Assembly (NCBI GenBank): GCA_023151185.1
Contig: JAKLJL010000001.1
Location: forward strand, 744,001 to 808,000
DNA: 64,000 nt
DNA from: Bacteroidota bacterium
GTDB taxonomy: Bacteria; Bacteroidota; JABWAT01
Reading direction: 5' to 3'
Of this stretch, positions 1 to 9,333 are shown in pieces. Position numbers and translations under genes: made by a program. The notes beneath the pieces were generated by a model, which saw nothing but the letters and a program-made list of their open reading frames with translations, did no database searches and had not been told where the DNA came from. Numbering within the stretch: the stretch's first letter is position 1; every line of letters begins with the position of its first letter.

Positions 1-3000
1 ATAGCGGTAACGGCTCTTACAATAAGATTATTGATGGGGCAACTTTAACTGTTGCTGGAAATATGACCCTGAACAGTACCTACACTGCGGGTGTTCTGAC
101 TGAATTTGTTCAATTGGATTTGTCCGGTAAAACCTTGAATGTTGCCGGTAATTTCTATGTAAACGACGGTGTTGTTTTCAATACAACAACTGGTACACTT
201 AATTTTACCGGAACAACTCAGGCCATTAATAACCCTAGTGGTACTGCCGTTACCTACACCATTCAAAATCTCGGATTTTCTGGTGTTGGAACTAAAACTT
301 TTGGGAATGGCGGTGATAGTTTCATTATTACTAACAGCCTGACAATTGCTTCTGGATCAACAGTGACAACTGCCCGGAATATCAATTTCTCTGGTGCAAC
401 CTGGACTAACTCAGGAACTTTTACTGCAACTGGCGGGACCGTGACATTTGATGGCCTTACCAATCAAACCATTGATCCGGGTGCTGCGAACTCATTCAGT
501 GCAGTCACTTTCGTTGACACTGATGGTGCAACCGGCGGGAATACCAAAACAATTTCAACCAACGGACTTGTAACTACCGGTGTTTTAACAGTTGGAGACG
601 GTACCAATGTGGTTGCCCTTGATTTTGGATCTCTGACCCATACTCTCGGCAGCACCGTTACTGTAACGGCAAATGCAACCTGGACCACCACAAGCGCCAA
701 CCTGATCTTTAATGGAAATGCCGGTCTGACTCTTCCTGCACTGACTGCCAACAACGTTCAGGTAACCCGAACCAATACTGGTGCTTATACGAAGACCCTG
801 GGTGGTGACTGGACGGTCAATGACCTTACAATTGGGGCTGGAATCACCCTGGATGCCAATAATACTACTCCTTTTAATATTACGGTTGGTGGAAATTGGA
901 CAAACAGCGGAACGTTTACTGCCCGGTCGGCTACCGTGTTTTTTGAATCCTCCAACACTACCGCCAAAACCATTACTTCAGGTGGTTCAGCGTTCAATAA
1001 CTTATCGTTCAACCAAACCAATACCTCTGCCAGAACTTACACTCTGGAATCGGCCTCCAACACGGTTAACGGTAACCTGGTGATTGGGAACAATGCCAAT
1101 TTGGATATGAACGGGAAGTCTCTTGTTTTAGGTAACGATGATAACCCAAACGTAATTGAAGCTCACACGATTCAATCCGGCGGAACACTGGAAGTTGATG
1201 GCAGCTCAAGTCTTGGGTTTAATAACGTTGACGGTCAATCCACTTTTACGGTTGCCAATGGTGGTACTTTCCGTGTGGTTGGAACAGACGTTAACCACGT
1301 TGCCACAGTTACCCAAAGTGCTGGAACGTCCAGAACTCTGATTACCGTTAACGGAACAATTCATGCCAGATACTACCTGTTTGAATATCTTGCCGATGTG
1401 GGTCTTCTTGTAAACTCGGCTGCTACCGTTGACGGAACAAACAACTTCTCTGATGGGGCATGGTCCAATCTGACCACAACTGCATCGGGTAACAGAAGAT
1501 ATTTACAGCTTGATGCAAATTCTGGTGATATGACCATCAACAATGTTTCGTTTAACTTCAGCGGGACCCCGACAGCAGGATTCCATTTCAACGTTGGCCG
1601 GGTTAACACCGCAACCGGAACCATTACCTTTGCCGGAACGGTTGACGGAGCACTTGCCGGACTCACGTCCAATCCTGAGCAGTCTACCTATGAAGCTGAT
1701 CCGACTACGGCTGCAACCGGGCTTTTGGACTGGCCGATTTCCACCACCAAAACCTGGATCGGTGGCGATGTCAGTGAGGTTGATGACTGGAATGTTGCCG
1801 GTAACTGGTCGCCTTCAGGTGTACCAGATGGTACCTATGATGTTATAATTCCGACTGCAACAAACTATCCCCGTATTCAAAGTGCAAATGCATCTGCAAA
1901 AAGTCTTACACTGACAAACGGTAACCTTGGCCTTGAAGGTGGTTATGACCTGACGGTTACTGGTGATGTGATTCTTGCGACCTCAACCAATGCGGCAACA
2001 ATTGCGGCAGGTGCAAACAGCGACATTACTGTTGGCGGAAACTGGACACGGGGAACCAATGGTGTGTTTACCGGGACAAGTTCCTCCAAAGTTATTTTCA
2101 ATGCGACTGCCGGTACCAAAACTATCAATATGTCGAGCACAAGCCAGAAGTTTACCAACGTTGACTTTACGGGCGGTGCAATCTATTCTGTTTCTGGCGC
2201 CATTGCTTTCAATGGTGACATTTACATTGAGTCAGGTTCAACCCTGACTATTTCAACTGCAACAAACTTTGAATTATATGGAGATTTGAACAATCAGGGG
2301 ACCTTAACGCCTGGTACCTCCTCTACATACTTCATTGGTACCGGTACTCAGGATATTACAAATGGCCGGTTTTATAATTTGATTGTCAGCGGTACCGGAA
2401 ATAAAAACGTGATGAACCCGATGACAGTTTCCAATAACCTTACTGTTAATCCATCCCGTACATTAATAGCAAATGATGCATCAGCATCAATTTCCATGAG
2501 TGGCGGTTTTACTAATTCCGGAACATTTAATGACGGGGGTGCATCACATTCCTTTGCAGGTGGAACATGGACCAGTACAGGAACCTATACAGGCTCCGGT
2601 ACCGTTACCTTCACCGGTGGTACCCAGTCAATAAATGCTGCAACTTTCTATAATCTGGTACTGGCCGGTACAACCAACTCAACCAAAACACTTGGTGGCA
2701 ACCTCACGATAAATGGTGATTTGACGGTTAACAGCACCATAAGCCTGAATATGGCAACCTATACCATAACCGGTACTGGTACCAAAGCCTTCACATTTAA
2801 CGGAACTACTTTAACGGTGGCAGGTGAAACTGTACCCGGAACAAGTAACTTCCCAAGTGGTTTTGGCTCTGCTACGATGGTTTCGACTTCTACTACTACC
2901 TATTCTTATGCTGGTGCCCAAACCATCAGAGGAAATGTGACGTATGGTAGCCTTACCTTGACTCAAGCTTATACCAAAACCCTGAGTGGTGATATTACCG

Positions 3001-6000
3001 TAACAGGAAACCTGAGTATCGGGGTTGCCACACTTGATGTCAGTGCCAGCAATTACACGATTTACCTTGCCGGTAACTGGACCAATAACAGTACAGGATC
3101 TTTCGTAGCCCGCCTCGGTGAAGTTATTTTCAACGGTTCAGCAACTCAGTACATCTATAATGACGCCAATGCCGCAGCTAACTATTTCTACAAGCTGACT
3201 GCATCCGGTACAACAGTACAAGTTCAGACTTCTGGTGTCACGATCACCAATAACCTTCAGGTTTCTCAGGGTACATTCACGTTGAATGGAACAACTTCTT
3301 ACGTTGGCGGTAACATTGTTGTATCAGGTTCTGGTGCAATGGCCGCAAGCGGAACCCTGACTCTGAATGCTACTGTCAGCCCGCAGGATCTTTACCTGAA
3401 CAGCAGCTCTCTTGCTAACTTAGTAGTCAATGCCCCCGGTGTTACCTACAATGTTCAGGATAACTTAACGACTACCGGTGCCTTTACCCTGACTGCAGGA
3501 ACCTTCAACGGGAATTCAAAGGTCATCACCCTGGGCGACGGGAATGGTTCTGATGCAGTTTCAATTACCGGAACCTACACGGCTGGTGCTGGCGGTTATT
3601 TACGTTTGGGTGGTGGATCTGCAAACCTGACTGTTAATTCAGGCGGACAGCTAAACCTTGTCGGTACATCTGGCAGTGCTGTTTATGTGACAAGGCCCAA
3701 TGCTGCCGGGACTTATGGATTTACAGTAAATGGCACAATTGCTGCCAGGTATGCAACTTTTGAGTATATGAATGCCAATGGTATCAAGGTATCGACTTCT
3801 GGAAGTGTGGATGCCACCAACAATTTCAGTGACTGTACCTTTACAAATGGTACCGGCGGTGGCTCAGCGACTCTTCTTAAGCTTGAGCATTCCACAACCG
3901 GGATGACCATCGACAATGTCTCCTTCCCTCTGAATCCAGGAAGCGGAGCAGCAAACGTTACACGTAATGAAGCGCTAACCGGCATACTCTCCTTCAATGC
4001 TGCAAGCGGGGCATTCAGTGGTGAGTCCTTTGATATGGACCCGAACAGTTTGATTTCATGGCCAACCCCGGTCACATTGACCTGGAACGGTTCTGTTTCA
4101 ACTGATTGGGAAACTGCAGCCAACTGGACTCCGAGTTCTGGTCCGGCTATGGTACCCGACGCAACTACCAATGTGGTGATTGCAACCGCAACTAATCAAC
4201 CTATTGTTTCCGTTGCCGGAGCCGTGGCCAATAACCTGACAATTAATACCAGTGCAACTCTGACAATCAATACTACTGACGATGGTTCAGCTAATGACAT
4301 TGAAATCAATGGCGATTTGACCATCAATGGAATTCTGACTGTTTCCGGGAATGATGACATCATTTCTCCAAGAGGTAACTGGACCAAGGCAACCTCAGGT
4401 ACTTTCAATAATGGTTCTTCAACAGTTGTGTATGAAGTTGCATCCGGCTCAAAAACAGTCAATAACGGAACAGCTAACTTTTATAACCTGACTGTAAACT
4501 CAGTTGGAACCGTAAGCCTTGGTGCCAACACGACTGTAACCAATGACTTAACAATTTCAGCAGGAACTCTTGATGTCAGCAATAATGCTTACGTCCTGAC
4601 GGTTGGCCGAAACTGGGTCAATTCATCGGCGTTCACTTCACGGGCCGGAACTGTTGTGTTCAATAATACCGGCGTGCTGGCAACCATAACTGCAGGAAGT
4701 TCCTCCTTCTACAACATGACGTTCTATGGGGCTTCGGGTACTGAGTTCCGTATGCTTTCTAACCTGACAACTACCGGAAATACCACGTTATCATCAGGTA
4801 TCCTTACTCTCAACGGGTACACCTTTAACCACGGGGACGGAACAGGTGTTGATGCGCTTTCTGTTACCGGTACTTTGAATGTAAACGGTGGTGCCTCCCT
4901 CAGAATGGGCGCAAGCTCAACTTTGACCGTCAATAATGGCGGTCGGGCGATTATTGTTGGAACCAGCGAAAGTTCCATTGCCACAGTAACCCGTCAAAGC
5001 AGCGGGACTTATTCCTTCACAGTTGATGCTGGCGGAACCATTGAAGCTGCCTATTACTCTTTCGAGTATCTGGGTGCCAATGGAATTCTAATTAATTCCG
5101 GCGGATACATAGATGACAACAATGATTTCGACTACGGAACCTTCTCGAACGGTACCAGTGGTGGGGTTTACCTGAACTTTCTGGGTGAATTCAGTGATGC
5201 TGCCAACCATACGTTTGGCCTGAATCCAATTTCGACTGTTGTTTTCAATCCAGGACCAACTTACAACGTCAGAAGAACCTCTGGTGCAAATCTGATGGAA
5301 TTCCGTGACGCATCCGGTTCACTGGCCGGATACCTTTATGAGGATGATAATACAACTGTAGGTGCCGGAACAGGAGCTATCAGATGGTCCTCCTCCGGAA
5401 GTACCTATACCTGGGTTGGCGGAACTGATACCGATTGGGGTAATGTGAATAACTGGGATGACGGCGATGGAGTTCCTTCTGCTGACTGGCCAAAATCAAC
5501 TCACGTTGATGTTGCCAATCTGGTTGTTGTCATTCCGTCCGGAACCACATTTGCACCAACAATTGATGTTGCCGATGATGCCGCCTGCCGGAATCTGACG
5601 ATCAACAATGGGGCCACCCTGACGCTTTCAGGAGCTGCAACCCTGAGTGTAAGCAATATTCTTTCCAACAGCGGTACTATTTCTGCTGGAAGTTCGACCA
5701 TTACGGTTAGCAATACCTTTACCAACAATGGTACCTTTACTCACGGCGGTGGCTCTACAGTTGTTCTGAATTCTGCTTCAGGAACAAAGACCATTACGGA
5801 TGGCAGCTCAGCATTCTATAACCTGAGCCTTACAGGTGCCTCAACCTTCAACCTCTCGAGTACACTTGATGTGGCCAATAATTTGACCATCAGCGCCGGA
5901 ACTCTGGATGTAACCACAAATAATTATGCGGTTAATGTTGGTGGGGACTTTACCCTATCGGGAACCGGGGTATTCACCTCAAGATCCGGAACCGTCACAA

Positions 6001-8147
6001 TGAACAGTACCGGTTCCAAATCGCTTGATCCAAGAACCAGTAGTTTCTACACCCTGGTTATAAATAAAACCAGTGGCGGGTCTGTAACCCTTACCGGGAA
6101 TGATTTGTCCTTGTCCAATAACCTGACATTGTCTGCCGGGACCTTTTCAGTAGGCACCCGCAACATTTCGATGAATGGAACCTGGGCAAACACAGGAGCA
6201 ACCTTCTCAGCCGGTTCAGGCACGGTGACCTTCGGTGGTGCTGGTAACTTTAACCTGACTACCAATTCACAAAGCTTCAACAACCTGGTGGTCAATAAAG
6301 CTTCTTCATCCAACATCATTACTATGAATTCAAATCTAACCCTGACCGGTACTCTGACGGTTACAACAGGGACCCTGTTTGTAAACGGAAAGATTGTAAC
6401 GTCCGGAAATGATGCAAGTGATGTCGTTACCGTCGGAGCAAATGGCGTTCTTTCTGTTGATGCCGGGTCTCAGGTCAAGTTCTACCCGGGTTCAACAAAC
6501 TCTATTTCCGGAACATTGCAGGCTATTGGAACCAATACCAGCAGCAGGGCCGTCGTGACGAACGTTTCGGCTGGGAATTATAACCTGACTATTGCCAACG
6601 GTGGAAATTTCACAAACGGATATTCCACAGTTCAAAATGCAGTGATTGGCGTCAGCGGTACACTCACCGTAAATTCAAACAGTGACATGAGACTTTCAAA
6701 CGGATCTGTCATCACGGTAAACAGTGGCGGAACGTTAACGGCAGTCGGTGCAAGTACCTCTGCAAACAGCACCCTGACCAGTGAGAACGGAAGCAGCTAC
6801 TTTACTGTCGATGTTCTTTCAGGCGGTACCCTTAATGCGAAGAATGCGATCTTCAGTTATGTAGGTTCAACCGGTGGTTATGGTGTTCGTGTCAGAAGTG
6901 GTGCAACAATTAATGCAACGAATAAACTGGATAACGTTCAGTTTGCATCCGGAAAAAGTGACGCCGTTTCTTACCTCAGACTTGAGAATGCACAGACTCT
7001 CCAGTTTGATGGTATGAATTTTACTTCAGGGCCAACTTATAATATCTCTGCTTCTGCAGGTTCCTATATTGTAAACAATTACAAAGGAGCATTTTCCGGA
7101 GCCAGATATGAGCAGGATGTAACCGGAAGTGTTGGACGTGGCTATGTTCGCTGGATTTTCAATGAAACTCAGGCTATTGCTGCCAATACATCCTATACCT
7201 TTGGAAACGACCTGGTCCTGAATTTTACCGACCGTGGAAGTGTTAACAGCGTGACTGTCCAATTGGTTGATGACTATGCTGATCCGCTTAAAAAGATTGT
7301 CATGCAGCGGTATTACGTTGTTACCCCTACCGGAACTGCCAATACAGTTGCCATGACTCAGTATTGGGGTGCAAATGATCAGAATAACCAGATTGCTGAT
7401 GCCACCCTTAATGCCTGGAGAAAAGTTGGAATTGTTTATACACCATTCTCCACAGGTGGTACGGCCAGCCAGGCTGCCCGTTCTGCAACAACCACAGGCC
7501 TTGGCGCCAATCTTGCCGGAACCTGGTTCCTGTCAAATGCCGCAGATGAGTCAAGTCTGCCGGTTGAATTTGCCGGTGCAACCCTGATTGCTAAACGGAC
7601 CGGGATTGAAGTAAAATGGGAAACTGAATCCGAAAAAGGAAACAGCATGTGGAGAGTCGAACGGTCGGATGTTACAGAGAAAGACAGTCTCGACTTCTCG
7701 GAAATCGGTAAGGTTGATGGTGCTGGTACAACTGCATCCAGAAGCAAGTACTCCTACCTGGATAAAAATGCACTTGTGGGTATGAAGTACAAATACCGCC
7801 TCGTCAGTATTGATTATGACGGAACAGAATACCGCCACAACATCAATTCGATCAATTATGACGGACCGCGTGAATTTGCACTGTATCATAACTATCCGAA
7901 TCCGTTTAACCCTTCAACAACGATTCCTTTTGATGTTGCCAAGGAACAGCGGGTAACTATTACCATCTATAACATGCTGGGTCAGGAAGTCAGAATTCTG
8001 ATGGATGAAGTTAAGAAGCCCGGTTATGTCAACCTGGTATGGGACGGCCGTGACCGTGCAGGCAATATTGCTGCAACGGGTCAATACTTTGTCCGGATTG
8101 TAACGGATGGATTTGTTAAAACTCAAAAAATGATTCTTCTGAAGTAA
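1..8147 (+). CDS. Giant repetitive beta-rich surface protein, 5' end outside window
   Basis: The frame is open from base 3, before the first in-window ATG at 63, so the true start lies upstream and at least 2,714 residues are visible. Nearly the whole protein is Thr/Ser/Asn/Gly-rich, with recurring NLTVN, GTLDVS, GNWTNSGTF and FYNLT phrases. This is typical of a beta-helix or beta-solenoid adhesin. Larger modules recur: a W-G-G...W...NW...P segment near residues 565, 1340 and 1785, and an FEYL-like segment near 437, 1228, 1660 and 2263. The C-terminal ~100 residues hold NYPNPFNPSTTIPF and a FlgD-type WDGRDRAGN...ATGQYFVRI domain, as found on type IX secretion-like cargo. It is probably exported and surface-attached; the ligand is unknown. 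There are almost no Cys residues in the repeats. Many antisense ORFs here are shadows of the biased composition. Confidence 0.85.
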   Translation, partial: SGNGSYNKIIDGATLTVAGNMTLNSTYTAGVLTEFVQLDLSGKTLNVAGNFYVNDGVVFNTTTGTLNFTGTTQAINNPSGTAVTYTIQNLGFSGVGTKTFGNGGDSFIITNSLTIASGSTVTTARNINFSGATWTNSGTFTATGGTVTFDGLTNQTIDPGAANSFSAVTFVDTDGATGGNTKTISTNGLVTTGVLTVGDGTNVVALDFGSLTHTLGSTVTVTANATWTTTSANLIFNGNAGLTLPALTANNVQVTRTNTGAYTKTLGGDWTVNDLTIGAGITLDANNTTPFNITVGGNWTNSGTFTARSATVFFESSNTTAKTITSGGSAFNNLSFNQTNTSARTYTLESASNTVNGNLVIGNNANLDMNGKSLVLGNDDNPNVIEAHTIQSGGTLEVDGSSSLGFNNVDGQSTFTVANGGTFRVVGTDVNHVATVTQSAGTSRTLITVNGTIHARYYLFEYLADVGLLVNSAATVDGTNNFSDGAWSNLTTTASGNRRYLQLDANSGDMTINNVSFNFSGTPTAGFHFNVGRVNTATGTITFAGTVDGALAGLTSNPEQSTYEADPTTAATGLLDWPISTTKTWIGGDVSEVDDWNVAGNWSPSGVPDGTYDVIIPTATNYPRIQSANASAKSLTLTNGNLGLEGGYDLTVTGDVILATSTNAATIAAGANSDITVGGNWTRGTNGVFTGTSSSKVIFNATAGTKTINMSSTSQKFTNVDFTGGAIYSVSGAIAFNGDIYIESGSTLTISTATNFELYGDLNNQGTLTPGTSSTYFIGTGTQDITNGRFYNLIVSGTGNKNVMNPMTVSNNLTVNPSRTLIANDASASISMSGGFTNSGTFNDGGASHSFAGGTWTSTGTYTGSGTVTFTGGTQSINAATFYNLVLAGTTNSTKTLGGNLTINGDLTVNSTISLNMATYTITGTGTKAFTFNGTTLTVAGETVPGTSNFPSGFGSATMVSTSTTTYSYAGAQTIRGNVTYGSLTLTQAYTKTLSGDITVTGNLSIGVATLDVSASNYTIYLAGNWTNNSTGSFVARLGEVIFNGSATQYIYNDANAAANYFYKLTASGTTVQVQTSGVTITNNLQVSQGTFTLNGTTSYVGGNIVVSGSGAMAASGTLTLNATVSPQDLYLNSSSLANLVVNAPGVTYNVQDNLTTTGAFTLTAGTFNGNSKVITLGDGNGSDAVSITGTYTAGAGGYLRLGGGSANLTVNSGGQLNLVGTSGSAVYVTRPNAAGTYGFTVNGTIAARYATFEYMNANGIKVSTSGSVDATNNFSDCTFTNGTGGGSATLLKLEHSTTGMTIDNVSFPLNPGSGAANVTRNEALTGILSFNAASGAFSGESFDMDPNSLISWPTPVTLTWNGSVSTDWETAANWTPSSGPAMVPDATTNVVIATATNQPIVSVAGAVANNLTINTSATLTINTTDDGSANDIEINGDLTINGILTVSGNDDIISPRGNWTKATSGTFNNGSSTVVYEVASGSKTVNNGTANFYNLTVNSVGTVSLGANTTVTNDLTISAGTLDVSNNAYVLTVGRNWVNSSAFTSRAGTVVFNNTGVLATITAGSSSFYNMTFYGASGTEFRMLSNLTTTGNTTLSSGILTLNGYTFNHGDGTGVDALSVTGTLNVNGGASLRMGASSTLTVNNGGRAIIVGTSESSIATVTRQSSGTYSFTVDAGGTIEAAYYSFEYLGANGILINSGGYIDDNNDFDYGTFSNGTSGGVYLNFLGEFSDAANHTFGLNPISTVVFNPGPTYNVRRTSGANLMEFRDASGSLAGYLYEDDNTTVGAGTGAIRWSSSGSTYTWVGGTDTDWGNVNNWDDGDGVPSADWPKSTHVDVANLVVVIPSGTTFAPTIDVADDAACRNLTINNGATLTLSGAATLSVSNILSNSGTISAGSSTITVSNTFTNNGTFTHGGGSTVVLNSASGTKTITDGSSAFYNLSLTGASTFNLSSTLDVANNLTISAGTLDVTTNNYAVNVGGDFTLSGTGVFTSRSGTVTMNSTGSKSLDPRTSSFYTLVINKTSGGSVTLTGNDLSLSNNLTLSAGTFSVGTRNISMNGTWANTGATFSAGSGTVTFGGAGNFNLTTNSQSFNNLVVNKASSSNIITMNSNLTLTGTLTVTTGTLFVNGKIVTSGNDASDVVTVGANGVLSVDAGSQVKFYPGSTNSISGTLQAIGTNTSSRAVVTNVSAGNYNLTIANGGNFTNGYSTVQNAVIGVSGTLTVNSNSDMRLSNGSVITVNSGGTLTAVGASTSANSTLTSENGSSYFTVDVLSGGTLNAKNAIFSYVGSTGGYGVRVRSGATINATNKLDNVQFASGKSDAVSYLRLENAQTLQFDGMNFTSGPTYNISASAGSYIVNNYKGAFSGARYEQDVTGSVGRGYVRWIFNETQAIAANTSYTFGNDLVLNFTDRGSVNSVTVQLVDDYADPLKKIVMQRYYVVTPTGTANTVAMTQYWGANDQNNQIADATLNAWRKVGIVYTPFSTGGTASQAARSATTTGLGANLAGTWFLSNAADESSLPVEFAGATLIAKRTGIEVKWETESEKGNSMWRVERSDVTEKDSLDFSEIGKVDGAGTTASRSKYSYLDKNALVGMKYKYRLVSIDYDGTEYRHNINSINYDGPREFALYHNYPNPFNPSTTIPFDVAKEQRVTITIYNMLGQEVRILMDEVKKPGYVNLVWDGRDRAGNIAATGQYFVRIVTDGFVKTQKMILLK

Positions 8148-8162
8148 TTTCAGGAGAGTCCC

Positions 8163-8190
8163 AAAAAAGGCAGCTTCGGCTGCCTTTTTT
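8163..8190 (+). terminator. Rho-independent terminator after the giant surface protein
   Basis: An A-run, AAGGCAGC, TTCG loop, GCTGCC and a T-run form a classic short hairpin with U-tract 16 bases after the stop codon. The TTCG tetraloop is a stable type. It ends only 11 bases before the next start codon. Confidence 0.9.
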
Positions 8191-8201
8191 ATTTAGATCA
8201 A

Positions 8202-9290
8202 ATGAAAAGTTATTCTATTCTGATTAAAGGGTCCGGTTCCTGTATCCCGGACAGAATTATTCCCAATTCTGAGTTTGAAACCGGTGAATTTTATTCATCA
8301 TCAGGAGAAAAAATTCAGGATCCGCCTGAAACCACAATCCGGAAATTTGAAAAAATAACCGGGATTAAAGAACGAAGATGGCTTGAAAATTCACAGGTAA
8401 CCTCCGATTTGGGAACAATTGCTGCAGAAAGGGCTATACGGATGGCCGGGATTGATCCTGAGAAAATTGGATATATTCTCTGTGCACAAAATTTTGGGGA
8501 TATTAAGGCGGGAAGCAACCGGGCGGACCTGATTCCCAGCGTGGCTTCACGGATTAAACACAATCTGGGCATCCGGAATCCCTATTGCTTTGCCTTCGAT
8601 ATTAATTTCGGATGTCCGGCATGGATACTTGGGTTATCCCTTGCCAAAACCTGGCTGGACTCACAACAGGAAGAAACTTATGCGCTTGTGATCGGGGTTG
8701 AAACACTTTCAAGGGTTATTGACCCATTTGACCGGGACCGAATGATTTTCTCGGACGGTGCAGGTGCGGTCATTCTGGAAAAAGCTGAAACAGGAACACA
8801 TCGATTCGGAATTCTTGCTGAACTGACCCGAACCGACACGGCCGATCATAACCTTCTGCTGAAAATGGGAAAATCGAATAACCCGAATGCTGATCCTGAG
8901 GATCTTTTTGTGAAAATGGAAGGGCCTAAGCTTTATGAATATGCACTGAATTTGGTTCCGCCTTCGATTTTTCAGGTTGTGAACAAGGCTGGGCTCAAGC
9001 TGGAAGACATCCGGATGGTTCTCATTCACCAGGCAAATGAAAAAATGATTGACGCCATGATCAAGCGGTTATTTCAACTGAATCAGAATCAGCAAACTCC
9101 GCCGGATTTTGTGCCAAAGGTTTTATCCTGGCTCGGCAATAATGCAGTAGCCTCTGTACCGACACTTTTTGACTTAATCAACAGGAAGAAATTGGAGGGT
9201 TATTCCTTTTTGCCGGGGGATAAAATCGTATTTGCTGCCGTTGGTTCAGGAATGAGTATTTCGGCATTGGTTTATCAAATTCCGGAATAA
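8202..9290 (+). CDS. 3-oxoacyl-ACP synthase III (FabH-like ketoacyl synthase)
   Basis: A 362-residue thiolase-fold condensing enzyme. The triad of the KAS III family is visible: Cys138 in NFGCPAWILG, His276 in LIHQAN and Asn313 in LGNNAVAS. The FSDGAGAVIL segment is also typical. The family condenses an acyl-CoA primer with malonyl-ACP to start fatty-acid or related acyl-chain synthesis in the cytoplasm. The N-terminal insert around residues 25-50 matches the longer FabH-like proteins I associate with Bacteroidota rather than the ~320-aa housekeeping FabH, so a role in a specialised lipid or polyketide is possible. The ATG lies 11 bases after the upstream terminator and has no Shine-Dalgarno. 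The gene is single and faces the oxidoreductase pair. Confidence 0.85.
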   Translation: MKSYSILIKGSGSCIPDRIIPNSEFETGEFYSSSGEKIQDPPETTIRKFEKITGIKERRWLENSQVTSDLGTIAAERAIRMAGIDPEKIGYILCAQNFGDIKAGSNRADLIPSVASRIKHNLGIRNPYCFAFDINFGCPAWILGLSLAKTWLDSQQEETYALVIGVETLSRVIDPFDRDRMIFSDGAGAVILEKAETGTHRFGILAELTRTDTADHNLLLKMGKSNNPNADPEDLFVKMEGPKLYEYALNLVPPSIFQVVNKAGLKLEDIRMVLIHQANEKMIDAMIKRLFQLNQNQQTPPDFVPKVLSWLGNNAVASVPTLFDLINRKKLEGYSFLPGDKIVFAAVGSGMSISALVYQIPE

Positions 9291-9317
9291 CCTGCCCGGA
9301 AACCGAATCCGGGCAGG
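9291..9317. terminator. Hairpin between convergent genes
   Basis: Perfect 10-bp inverted repeat CCTGCCCGGA / TCCGGGCAGG with a 7-nt loop, directly after the FabH-like stop codon and just before the stop of the opposing gene. There is no T-tract on either side, so it may end transcription poorly or protect the 3' ends. Confidence 0.55.
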
Positions 9318-9333
9318 ATGTGAAGAAGGGAGG

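Noticed and set aside
3713-4171. 152-aa minus-strand ORF in the giant gene
   Set aside because: It mirrors the low-complexity Thr/Val coding strand, has no start signal and is one of many similar shadows in this gene.
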